From the NCBI GenBank assembly GCA_024278055.1, contig JAJRTY010000001.1:21211-85210 (forward strand): 64,000 nt of DNA, in the 5' to 3' direction. The notes under the pieces were generated by a model. It had not been told where the DNA came from. It searched no databases and was given only the letters and a program-made list of their open reading frames with translations. Shown here one piece after another: positions 51,026-60,078 of this stretch. How positions within the stretch are numbered: the first letter of the stretch is position 1; the number at the start of each line of letters is the position of its first letter. A program made the position numbers and the translations under genes. This DNA is from Alphaproteobacteria bacterium (lineage in GTDB: Bacteria; Pseudomonadota; Alphaproteobacteria; Rhizobiales; JAJFHR01).

Positions 51026-51362
51026 GAGCGTGCTCCGTTTGATTTTTAGTCGTGTCTGCTGTTGAGATATACAACTCCGGTGCAGCCTCAAAAATCTCGC
51101 GACAATCCCGCGAACAGAAGTAGGTGACTTTACCGGCGTGTACATTGGTTTTGGCAATGTGGGTGGAAATCGTTTTTTTGCAAACCGGATCGATACTTTT
51201 TTCAGCGGCTACCCGGGTTAACTCAGGCGCTTGTGCATTTGCCTGTGACGAGGATGAAGGACCATTTTTTTGCCTGCCTGCGATAATGTGTGCGCCACAA
51301 CCAAGGCGCATCATCAGGAAAAAAAGGCCTGCCCAGACAGCGATTGTAAGTATTAACTCCAT
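51018..51362 (-). CDS. YHS domain protein with N-terminal TM
   Basis: MELILTIAVWAGLFFLMMRLGCGAHI; SIDPVCKKTISTHIAKTNVHAGKVTYFCSRDCREIFEAAPELY; overlaps the next gene by 8 nt. Confidence 0.82.
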   Translation of the reverse strand: MELILTIAVWAGLFFLMMRLGCGAHIIAGRQKNGPSSSSQANAQAPELTRVAAEKSIDPVCKKTISTHIAKTNVHAGKVTYFCSRDCREIFEAAPELYISTADTTKNQTEHAHV

Positions 51363-51366
51363 TGAC

Positions 51367-51642
51367 CTACCTTTGTCTGACCGGTTTGGCGTCTGTTTCA
51401 GGTGTAAGCAAGTCCACCACTGAGAGATCAAGATCGTCGAGGGCTGCCTGTAGAGTGGCCATGAGGGATGCGATTTTTACCGCCCGGGCCGCCTCAGCCG
51501 CTTCAGTTTCGAGGCCCCGGTATTTTAGAATACTTGGCATTTGTGCATGCGGGTGTGGGATGGTCGGGGATATTTTTACCGGAACAACCTCGCTATCAGG
51601 ATTAAAAGTGCGTTCAGCGCACTGACAGTTATTTTTCACCAT
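51367..51642 (-). CDS. Small protein of unknown function with CQC and His-rich N-terminal segment
   Basis: MVKNNCQCAERTFN...PTIPHPHAQM; first gene of the leftward cluster. Confidence 0.55.
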   Translation of the reverse strand: MVKNNCQCAERTFNPDSEVVPVKISPTIPHPHAQMPSILKYRGLETEAAEAARAVKIASLMATLQAALDDLDLSVVDLLTPETDAKPVRQR

Positions 51643-51727
51643 GGCCTCGTCCTTTGGTCTGAGGATCTGAAAACAACATCGAAATTAATTCACTTGGTAT
51701 TGGTCAACACCCTTCATATAGTCTTTC

Positions 51728-51809
51728 TCTGTAACAATATGATCACATCACTCATGGTGTTTTGTAACGGTTTGTAACAAGATGATCTGGCGTTATCTAT
51801 CGTTACAAA
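51728..51809. promoter_or_regulatory. Cluster of TTTGTAAC boxes in the divergent promoter region
   Basis: TCTGTAAC 51728-51735; TTTGTAAC 51761-51768 and 51771-51778 (exact 10-bp period); inverted copy GTTACAAA 51802-51809. Confidence 0.55.
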
Positions 51810-51852
51810 TTTCATGTGAACGAGGGTTCTAAAAGGAGGTATCTGAAAGCTT

Positions 51853-52602
51853 ATGAATACTCCCGATACAAACCCTGCAGCTCACATTCTGGTGGTGGAT
51901 GATGATCGCGATATTCGCGAACTATTGGCGAGATTTTTAAAAAAACACGGGTTTCGGGTAACCACCGCGATTGACGGCAAGGAAATGCGCCGGGCAATCG
52001 CGGACTGGTCAATTGACCTCGTCGTGCTTGATTTGATGCTACCGGGGGAAGATGGCCTGTCTCTGTGCCGCAACCTACGGGCGAAATCGGCAATTCCGAT
52101 TATTATGCTGACCATGATGAATGAGGAAACCGATCGAATAGTCGGTCTGGAAATGGGGGCGGATGACTACCTGCCCAAACCCTTTAACCCGCGCGAATTA
52201 CTGGCGCGCATGAAAGCGGTCCTGCGGCGGACGAAAAACTTGCCGGATATGGGCGAAACAGCCCGACCCAAAACTCTTTACTTTAGTGGCTGGAAGCTTG
52301 AAATCGGTCGTCGTCAACTTGAATCAGCCAGCGGCCTGTTGATTGATCTGAGTGCCGGCGAATTTGATCTTCTGGTCGCGCTGGCCGAACACCCCCAACA
52401 GGTATTAACCCGCGATCAGCTCCTTGATTTAACCCACGGCCGCATCGAAGCACCCTTTGACCGCAGCATCGATATGCAGATAAGCCGCCTGCGGCGCAAG
52501 ATGGAGCTGGGTGAGGGCGCCAACGATCTGATCAAGACAGTGCGCGGCGGCGGTTACATGTTAACAGCAGTGGTGAGCAGAAATGAAGCGCCTGATACCT
52601 GA
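51853..52602 (+). CDS. OmpR-family response regulator
   Basis: ILVVDDDRDIRELLARF, DLVVLDLMLPGEDGLSLC, winged-helix TRDQLLDLTHGRIEAPFDRSIDMQISRLRRKM. Confidence 0.95.
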   Translation: MNTPDTNPAAHILVVDDDRDIRELLARFLKKHGFRVTTAIDGKEMRRAIADWSIDLVVLDLMLPGEDGLSLCRNLRAKSAIPIIMLTMMNEETDRIVGLEMGADDYLPKPFNPRELLARMKAVLRRTKNLPDMGETARPKTLYFSGWKLEIGRRQLESASGLLIDLSAGEFDLLVALAEHPQQVLTRDQLLDLTHGRIEAPFDRSIDMQISRLRRKMELGEGANDLIKTVRGGGYMLTAVVSRNEAPDT

Positions 52603-53932
52603 CAGTCTTGCCGCCAGAACGCTTGTGGTGTTGATCCTCGGGCTGGCGCTGTCGCATGCAATTTCCATTGCGCTTTACACCACTGACCGCTCCGAAGCCC
52701 TGGTTTCGATCGATGGAAGACATATTGGCGAGCGTATTGCGACGGTTGATCGACTGACCCAGGGTTCTTCGCCGAGTGACCGCCAGCGGTTGGTAAACCT
52801 TGCCAGCGACGCCGGTTTCAAAGTGTCCACATCGCCTGTCAGCGCCATTGAAAAACAGACTCAAACGTCAGAGCAGATTTCAAGGTTGCGAGATTCCCTG
52901 ATATCTCACCTGGATGATGAGCCAAACCGAAAAATTCGCCTGCGCTATATGGACATGAAACCGGAAAATGCGGATGATGTTGTCGGCAAAACAGTCAAAA
53001 CTGTGATGATTTCCATATCCCAGAAAGGGGAGAACTGGCTGAATTTTGCCGTATCTCTGCAACCTTCAAAACCATTCTGGTCTTTTCGCTATACGCTTTC
53101 GATGCTGGTGATGCTGGGTGCAGTTGCTTTCTTTTCGTCAGTTTTTGTACGACAATTAACGCAACCTTTGCAACAGTTTGCCCGCGCCTCGCAGCAACTG
53201 GGAGTGGATGTTGCCGCCCCGCCGCTTCCTGAGCGTGGGCCGCTGGAAATACGCCTTGCCACCCAGGCCTTCAATCAGATGCAACGGCGAATTCGTCGCT
53301 TCGTTGAAGACCGAACGCAAATGATCGCCGCTATTTCCCATGATCTTGGCACACCGATTGCCCGCATGCGCCTGCGCGCCGAGTTTGTCGATGATGCAGA
53401 GCAACAACATAAGATGCTGGCTGATCTTGAACACATGGAAAAGATGGTTTTTTCAGCATTGTCATTTGCCCGTGACGATTCAGTCCGCGAACCCGTGGCA
53501 AAGGTCGATTTCAGAACCATGCTACACCGTGTTTGCGACGATATCAGCGATGCCGGGTTTCAGGTATCCCTGACAATTGATGACAAAACCCTGGCCTGCA
53601 ATTGTCGGCCGGTAGCTTTGCGGCGGGCCTTGAGCAATCTTGTCGAAAACGCCGCAAGATATGGTGGTGAGGCCCGGGTTTCACTGGTAAAACAAGATGA
53701 TGGCATCGTCGTGACCATAGACGATGACGGACCAGGCATTCCACAAGACCGCCACGAAGACGTTTTCAAACCATTTTACCGCCTGGAAACCTCCCGCAGC
53801 CGCGAAACCGGCGGCACCGGCCTCTGCATGACCGTAGCCCGCTCAACCATCCGCGCCCACGGTGGGGATATTGTATTAAGCAACCGTGATGAAGGCGGCC
53901 TGCGCATGAAAGTTTATCTGCCGACTGTTTGA
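52583..53932 (+). CDS. Sensor histidine kinase (EnvZ-like)
   Basis: Two TM, HAMP, ISHDLGTPIARMRLRAEF, DDDGPGIPQ, GGTGLCMTVARSTIRAHGG; overlaps the RR by 20 bp. Confidence 0.94.
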   Translation: MKRLIPDSLAARTLVVLILGLALSHAISIALYTTDRSEALVSIDGRHIGERIATVDRLTQGSSPSDRQRLVNLASDAGFKVSTSPVSAIEKQTQTSEQISRLRDSLISHLDDEPNRKIRLRYMDMKPENADDVVGKTVKTVMISISQKGENWLNFAVSLQPSKPFWSFRYTLSMLVMLGAVAFFSSVFVRQLTQPLQQFARASQQLGVDVAAPPLPERGPLEIRLATQAFNQMQRRIRRFVEDRTQMIAAISHDLGTPIARMRLRAEFVDDAEQQHKMLADLEHMEKMVFSALSFARDDSVREPVAKVDFRTMLHRVCDDISDAGFQVSLTIDDKTLACNCRPVALRRALSNLVENAARYGGEARVSLVKQDDGIVVTIDDDGPGIPQDRHEDVFKPFYRLETSRSRETGGTGLCMTVARSTIRAHGGDIVLSNRDEGGLRMKVYLPTV

Positions 53933-53940
53933 ATGGGAAA

Positions 53941-55422
53941 CTAAGCCGTCCTTGCTGTCGCATGTTCTGACTGATCTGGCCCGGAAACAGGAAGGGTGAG
54001 GGTGAATGTGCATCCTTCGCCCTTCTGGCTTTCCACAGCCACCGATCCACCATGCATCTCCACCAGTGCCTTGGCCAGGTTGAGACCGATGCCCGTGCCG
54101 ACAATTCCGGTTGATGTCCGCGCCCGGAAATAGAGCTCACCAATCCTTGAGAGATCCTCTTGATCAATACCGATGCCGTGATCGCGTACCGAGATAATCA
54201 CTTGGCCGCCCTCGGCACGTGCCTTGACTTCAATATCAACAGCATCCGGTGCATATTTCACGGCATTTGAGAGCAGATTGGAAAGCATTTGCTCGAGGGA
54301 GCTGCTATCGGCTTGTATGGTTGCGGGAAGGTCGTTCAGATCACATGAAATGATGTGAGTTTGAGATATTTCCTGCTGGTGCGCGCAAACATCGCGTATA
54401 ACCTTGGCTATATCACAAGGTCCAATCTCAACCGTGATCTTTCCTTCTTCCATGCGTGTCACATCAAGCGTGCTCCTCATCAGCCGCGTCATGCGATTAA
54501 CTGCAGATCTGATTTTTTCGATCCTGCGAATAGCTTCTTCAGGTGTCAGGTGGTTCTTGTCGATCCGGCTTTTCATCCGTTGGGCAGTGCCATCGATTAT
54601 GGCCAAAGGCGTGCGAAATTCATGGCTTGCCATGGAAACAAACTCACGCTGCAGTTTGTTAAGTTCCTGTTCCTTAGCCAAGGCTTTCTCCAATTCTACC
54701 GCATTGGTTTTAAGCTCCTGTGTCGCCGCATCTACCAACTCCTGCAGCTGGTTACGGTTTGCGGTTATTTCCTCCTCAAGACGGGTACGGCTTTGAAGGT
54801 CCCGCAACACGAAGAACGTCCAGCACGATGCAACAGCTACCATCAAAACGGTGACGCCCCAAAAGGCGTATCGAGCGACCTTATCAAACCTTGCGGCTGT
54901 GTCAGTCGCATCGACGTAGACCTCGATTGCACCGAGAAAACGACCGTTCTTCATGATAGGAACATAAGCTTCGCCAACAATCGACCTGTCCTGACCGAAT
55001 TTTTCATCTTTGGCAATCATGGCGAAGGTTTCGCCTTTTCTGACAAGCTTATCAAAATATGGCTTTATGTTCCGTTCGCCGATGTCCTCCATCCGTGAGG
55101 CGTGGATAACGATCCCATCTTGACCGAACAGCTTGTATCGGAAAATTCCACCGGTTCGCGACGCGAACTGGAGTGCTTCTCCGGTACTTTTTGAGATTTT
55201 TCCCTGGATGAGTTCATCGTTGATTTCCGGGGTTTGCGACGCGACAAATTCAGCCCAGCGAACAGCATCGCTTATCGTTTCCCGCTCAAGCAAGCTTTCT
55301 TTGAATTCTCGCGATGCATACCATGTTACTGCCAAAGCAAAGGTGCAGATGAGAATAAGGGCAGATATAAGAGGAGCCAGGTTTCTGATTTTCATTGCAC
55401 ATGACCCCCTGCTTCTGAGCAC
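53941..55422 (-). CDS. Membrane sensor histidine kinase, no adjacent response regulator of its own
   Basis: Two TM flanking a periplasmic sensor region, coiled coil, SMASHEFRTPLAIIDGTAQRM, VRDHGIGIDQ, GTGIGLNLAKALVEMHGG. Confidence 0.93.
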   Translation of the reverse strand: MLRSRGSCAMKIRNLAPLISALILICTFALAVTWYASREFKESLLERETISDAVRWAEFVASQTPEINDELIQGKISKSTGEALQFASRTGGIFRYKLFGQDGIVIHASRMEDIGERNIKPYFDKLVRKGETFAMIAKDEKFGQDRSIVGEAYVPIMKNGRFLGAIEVYVDATDTAARFDKVARYAFWGVTVLMVAVASCWTFFVLRDLQSRTRLEEEITANRNQLQELVDAATQELKTNAVELEKALAKEQELNKLQREFVSMASHEFRTPLAIIDGTAQRMKSRIDKNHLTPEEAIRRIEKIRSAVNRMTRLMRSTLDVTRMEEGKITVEIGPCDIAKVIRDVCAHQQEISQTHIISCDLNDLPATIQADSSSLEQMLSNLLSNAVKYAPDAVDIEVKARAEGGQVIISVRDHGIGIDQEDLSRIGELYFRARTSTGIVGTGIGLNLAKALVEMHGGSVAVESQKGEGCTFTLTLPVSGPDQSEHATARTA

Positions 55423-55544
55423 TTGAATTGAAATGCTTCCTGGTTATCCGAAGATATCAGCGAACCAGCAGATAGATTGTCGATTGCGTCAAATACTCCT
55501 CCAACCTTATGCTAGCCGACAAAAATTTAGAAACCGTAAAAAGC

Positions 55545-55608
55545 AAAAAAAATCTCTGCCGGAGAGGGCGTAAACCACCGCCCAATGGCGGCATTACCGA
55601 TTGCCGCA
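55545..55608 (-). terminator. Candidate Rho-independent terminator region downstream of the thioesterase gene
   Basis: On the minus strand, GC-rich hairpins (GCGGCAatcggtaaTGCCGC, GGGCG...CGCCC) followed by CTCTCCGGCAGAGATTTTTTTT. Confidence 0.5.
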
Positions 55609-55690
55609 AACGTGTTTGCTGTCGCCCTGAAAACGCGATTACGCTCATCAACGGTGATGGTATGATGGGAAACGCGAACATTTTCCTGCC

Positions 55691-56074
55691 TTATGGCAAC
55701 GGTTGGGGGGCGCCGTTCTTGTCGATGGAAACAAACGTGAAAGTGCCCTCTGTCACCTTGACGCGCTCACCCATCCGTCCGCGTAATACCCAGGCCTCTA
55801 TGTGAATTGAAATAGAGGTGCGTCCGGTTTTGTCAATATGGCAATAAACACACAAAACATCACCTACATTGACGGGGCGTATAAAGGCCATTGCATCAAT
55901 GGCAACTGTAGCCACCCGGCCTTGAGCACGGATGCCAGCAGCGATGCCTCCGGCGATATCCATCTGGGATAAAACCCAGCCGCCAAATATGTCGCCGCTG
56001 GGATTGGCATCACCAGGCATGGCTAGTGTACGGGTGGTGAGTTCACCATGTGGTTCATCTGAAGCATCATTCAT
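55691..56074 (-). CDS. Acyl-CoA thioesterase, YciA/hotdog family
   Basis: LTTRTLAMPGDANPSGDIFGGWVLSQMDIAGGIAAG; FIRPVNVGDVLCVYCHI. Confidence 0.93.
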   Translation of the reverse strand: MNDASDEPHGELTTRTLAMPGDANPSGDIFGGWVLSQMDIAGGIAAGIRAQGRVATVAIDAMAFIRPVNVGDVLCVYCHIDKTGRTSISIHIEAWVLRGRMGERVKVTEGTFTFVSIDKNGAPQPLP

Positions 56075-56499
56075 TTTTTTAATCCCTGTCGTCGACGAAA
56101 TTGTACTTAAGAGTACGGATAAAAGGTTTTCCGTTTTAACTCAAAAAAGCGCAGCTGCGCTTTGGTCCGGTCAAGCCGTGCCACCGCAGGCGTTGCACGC
56201 CATGAAAATACCGGCGGGCGCAGTCTCGAGTGAATCTGTCTTTGCTTGATATGGTCTGTCAATAGGGGGAATACAGGGGAATTGTATACATTTATTAAAA
56301 AATACTGCTCTCGGATTCCATCCAGGCATAATTTGCTGTTCTATTGGTTGTTGGGTGTTTTCGGTATATATTAGGGTGTCGAGAAGGTTTTGCTGCACGG
56401 GTTTATTTTGTTTATGGATGTCAGGCAGGCGCTAATTCTTCCACACCAACATTGGGCTCAGGTATCTTAAATTCTAGCTTGATTTTACCAAAATAGGAA

Positions 56500-57447
56500 A
56501 TGGCAATGGAACTAAAATGGCTGGAGGATTTTCTGGTGTTGAGTACAGCAGGTAACTTTCGCATAGCGGCACAGCAACGCAGTGTTTCGCAACCCGCTTT
56601 TAGTCGCCGCATTCAAGCGCTTGAAGCCTGGATTGGAGCCCCGCTGATCGACAGGGCAAGCCAGCCTTCGCAACTGACAGAGGCCGGCAAACTGTTTTTG
56701 CCTGTAGCGCGAAAGATTGTTGATCTAGCCAAAGTTGGAAAAGAAAACGTTCAAATGCAGGTTCTGGATGACAAGGAGAAAATGCGGTTTTCAACTCTCG
56801 GCACACTTTCACAGATTTTTATGCCTGGATGGCTAAAAAGTCTTCAGCCTTATATTGATGCCAACCAGTATATCGTCAAAACTGAGTATGGCACAATTTT
56901 AAGCTATTTTTCGGCGCTGGAGGAAAACTCCGTTGATTTTTTTATAAGCTATCTGGATCCCAGAACCGGGTTGCAAGGTGATGCTGCAATTTTTACGTCA
57001 CTAAAGCTTGGCGAAGAATCGCTAGTCCCCGTGGCCAGTCCAAATGAAGATGGCACCCCACGTTGGTGGCTTCCCGACAAGCCGCAAGGTCCAATACCCT
57101 GCCTTCATACGCTTTTTGATAATTCACCGTGGCCCATCAAAAATCACATGGAGGGCAAGTATAGCGACCTGACATTCAAATCTGTGTATGAATCATCAAT
57201 TGGCACCACGCTAAAGGCAATGGCGGTTGAAGGTTTTGGTTTGGCCTGGATGCCACTCACACTCGTTATCGATGACCTGGCAAGCGGACGGCTTGTTCGG
57301 GCAGCAGAACCAACGGATGATATTCTTGTCGATATCGAAATTTTTCGCTGTTTAAAATACAACGAACCCCGGGTGGATAAATTCTGGAAAGTTTTACAGG
57401 AACAGGGGATGCGCCCGTCTACCACTCGTAAGATAAGAGCGGATTAG
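56500..57447 (+). CDS. LysR-family transcriptional regulator
   Basis: MELKWLEDFLVLSTAGNFRIAAQQRSVSQPAFSRRIQALEAWIGAPLIDR wHTH. Confidence 0.94.
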   Translation: MAMELKWLEDFLVLSTAGNFRIAAQQRSVSQPAFSRRIQALEAWIGAPLIDRASQPSQLTEAGKLFLPVARKIVDLAKVGKENVQMQVLDDKEKMRFSTLGTLSQIFMPGWLKSLQPYIDANQYIVKTEYGTILSYFSALEENSVDFFISYLDPRTGLQGDAAIFTSLKLGEESLVPVASPNEDGTPRWWLPDKPQGPIPCLHTLFDNSPWPIKNHMEGKYSDLTFKSVYESSIGTTLKAMAVEGFGLAWMPLTLVIDDLASGRLVRAAEPTDDILVDIEIFRCLKYNEPRVDKFWKVLQEQGMRPSTTRKIRAD

Positions 57448-57499
57448 CAAACTGCTCAATTCGTACCGGTGCCTCTGTGCTCATAACCATTGTGGATGA

Positions 57500-57538
57500 A
57501 TAGCTCAAGTGATGCAAAAAATGCATGACTTGAGCTAT
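57500..57538. promoter_or_regulatory. 17-bp-arm near-perfect inverted repeat between the lysR-type gene and aapJ
   Basis: ATAGCTCAAGTGATGCA-AAAAA-TGCATGACTTGAGCTAT, one mismatch. Confidence 0.6.
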
Positions 57539-57700
57539 TAAAGGTATTGGACTGGCCCCACTCTTTTACCGTACTATTTGGTTGCGACAGGGAGAATGGC
57601 GGGAGGGAACGGGTCGAAGTAAAAATTCGATCGCGAGATTTTTCATTCTTTTCGGTCCCCCAATTGAAGTAAGACAAACTACCAAAGGGAGAACAATCAA

Positions 57701-58741
57701 ATGAAATTATTAGCTTTACTAACATCGGTTGCCGCCGTGTCGGCAATGGCCTTTACCGGGGTCACCACGGCTTATGCTGAAAGCACATTGGAAATCGTCA
57801 AGAAACGCGGTCATGTGCGTTGTCAGGTCGGTCCACCTTCACCTGGTTATTACAATCTTGATGCCAGTGGCAAGTGGTATGGACTTGATGTGTCTGTGTG
57901 CCAAGGCGTTGCAGCGGCTGTTTTTGGCGACAAAACCAAACTTGAAATTCAATCGGTCAGCTCTCAGGCACGCTTTACCGCACTGGCGAATGGCGAGTCC
58001 GATCTGTTGTCACGAACAGCAACCTGGACACTGACCCGCGATACCCAGCTTGGCATCGATTTCGTTGCCACACTGTTTTATGATGGCCAGGGATTTACCG
58101 TGCGTAAAGACAGCGGCATAACCAGTGCTCTACAACTCAAGGGTGCCAAGGTTTGCGTGACCACCGGTACAACAACCGAACTTAATCTGGCTGACTTCAG
58201 CCGGGCGAACAATCTCAATATCAGCGCAGTTACTTTTGAGGATTACAATGTTCGTGACGATACATACGTCAAGGGTGGTTGTGATGCGGTGACTGGTGAT
58301 AAGTCATCAATGGCTGGCAATCTGGCAGCTTTTCCGGTTCCGGCAGATCACATTATTCTGCCTGAGACACTTTCCAAAGAACCCCTGGCACCAGCCGTGC
58401 GGCATGGGGACAACCAGTGGGGAGATATTGTCAGGTGGACAGTGTTTGCCATGATCAATGCTGAAGAACTGGGTATTACCAGTGCCAATATTGATGATTT
58501 GCGCACCAATTCGAAAAACCCGTCTATACGCCGCTTCCTGGGCGTTGAGGGCAATATCAACGAAGGTTTGGGACTGTCCAAGGATTGGGCCTATAATATT
58601 ATCAAGCAGGTTGGTAATTACGGCGAAAACTATGAAAAGTACATGGGTAGTGGCGAACAAGGCATCGGCATTCCTCGGGAAGGATCAGCCAACGCCCTTT
58701 GGACCAATGGCGGCCTGATGTACTCTCCTCCTATGCGTTAG
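57701..58741 (+). CDS. aapJ: General L-amino acid ABC transporter substrate-binding protein
   Basis: Signal peptide; STLEIVKKRGHVRCQVGPPSPGYYNLDASGKWYGLDVSVCQGVAAAVFGD. Confidence 0.93.
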   Translation: MKLLALLTSVAAVSAMAFTGVTTAYAESTLEIVKKRGHVRCQVGPPSPGYYNLDASGKWYGLDVSVCQGVAAAVFGDKTKLEIQSVSSQARFTALANGESDLLSRTATWTLTRDTQLGIDFVATLFYDGQGFTVRKDSGITSALQLKGAKVCVTTGTTTELNLADFSRANNLNISAVTFEDYNVRDDTYVKGGCDAVTGDKSSMAGNLAAFPVPADHIILPETLSKEPLAPAVRHGDNQWGDIVRWTVFAMINAEELGITSANIDDLRTNSKNPSIRRFLGVEGNINEGLGLSKDWAYNIIKQVGNYGENYEKYMGSGEQGIGIPREGSANALWTNGGLMYSPPMR

Positions 58742-58776
58742 AGCCAACATCTGGATTTTTATCGTTGGTGTAACAG

Positions 58777-58813
58777 CTGGTGCCAAATTAATTACATCAT
58801 GGTTTGGCACCAG
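58777..58813. repeat. Perfect 11-bp stem-loop between aapJ and aapQ
   Basis: CTGGTGCCAAA...TTTGGCACCAG. Confidence 0.75.
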
Positions 58814-58858
58814 TAGTTTGCGCTATAATAAATACTATTTTCTCAGGGGGAGAACATA

Positions 58859-60076
58859 GTGGCAATTGGAGACAAGGGGGGCGATGCTGTACGCGTCAAA
58901 CCCAAAGAGAAATTCGATTTTTTCCATGACGAACGGGTTCGTTCTTTTTTCTATCAGCTGCTGACAGCAGCCTTCGTCGGCTGGTTTGTCTGGTATCTTA
59001 TCAGCAATACAGCGCAGAACCTAGAAGCGCGTGGAATGAACACCGGTTTTGGTTTTCTCAATGTCGCAGCCGGATTTGACACAGATTTCAAACTCATTGC
59101 CTATGAACCCGGTGTGGGAACATACGGTCGTATTTTTCTGATCGGCGCACTCAACACGCTATATGTTTCATTTCTGGCTATCATCGCCAGCACTATACTT
59201 GGTTTTACCATAGGTGTTCTAAGGCTCTCCAGTAACTGGTTGGTGTCCAAGGTGGCGCTGGCTTATGTGGAAATTTTTCGCAATACCCCTTTGTTAATCC
59301 AGATTATTTTCTGGTATATCGGGGTTTTTTCGCTGCTGCCCAGGGTCAAGAACAGTATGGACCTGTCTGGCGGCGCAGAGGTTTTGCTCCTTAACAACCG
59401 TGGTCTTTATACCGCCTGGCCTGTGCCGGGGGACCTGTTGTGGATGACGGGTGCTACATTTATTATTGCAGCAATCGGGGTGTTTGTTTTCAGGCGCTGG
59501 GCGCAAAAACGCCAGGATGCTACCGGTCAGATAATACCGACTTTCCTTCCAAGTGTCGCAATGCTGATTATTCTGCCCGGCATTGTTTATTTTATAACTG
59601 GAACTCCGCTCACCTGGGACATACCAAAGCTTGAGGGGTTTAACTTCGTCGGCGGTGCCAGTCTGCCGCCAGCTTTTCTGGCCCTGCTGGTCGCTTTGAC
59701 AATTTATCATGCAGCCTTTTTGGCTGAAACCGTGCGGGCCGGCATATTATCTGTAAGCGGGGGCCAGCATGATGCCGCCAAGGCAATTGGATTGCAGAAA
59801 AATCGGGTCATGTCCCTTGTCATTATTCCCCAGGCGATGCCGGCTATTGTTCCTCCCATGATCAGCTTGTGGATGAACACCGTCAAAAATTCTTCACTTG
59901 CCATCGCCATTGGCTATTCAGATGTTGTTTCTCTTTTCATGCAGACAGCGTTGAATCAGGCCGGTTATGCAATTGAAATGGTTGGTATGACCATGGCTTT
60001 TTACATGTTTATCAGCCTGACTATTTCGTTTTTCCTGAATATTTACAATAAACGTGTGCAACTGGTGGAGCGCTGA
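58859..60076 (+). CDS. aapQ: General L-amino acid ABC transporter permease (GTG start)
   Basis: VALAYVEIFRNTPLLIQIIFWYIGVFSLLP; ETVRAGILSVSGGQHDAAKAIGL. Confidence 0.93.
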   Translation: MAIGDKGGDAVRVKPKEKFDFFHDERVRSFFYQLLTAAFVGWFVWYLISNTAQNLEARGMNTGFGFLNVAAGFDTDFKLIAYEPGVGTYGRIFLIGALNTLYVSFLAIIASTILGFTIGVLRLSSNWLVSKVALAYVEIFRNTPLLIQIIFWYIGVFSLLPRVKNSMDLSGGAEVLLLNNRGLYTAWPVPGDLLWMTGATFIIAAIGVFVFRRWAQKRQDATGQIIPTFLPSVAMLIILPGIVYFITGTPLTWDIPKLEGFNFVGGASLPPAFLALLVALTIYHAAFLAETVRAGILSVSGGQHDAAKAIGLQKNRVMSLVIIPQAMPAIVPPMISLWMNTVKNSSLAIAIGYSDVVSLFMQTALNQAGYAIEMVGMTMAFYMFISLTISFFLNIYNKRVQLVER

Positions 60077-60078
60077 GC

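Noticed and set aside
54355-55098. 247-aa plus-strand ORF
   Set aside because: Antisense to the histidine kinase.
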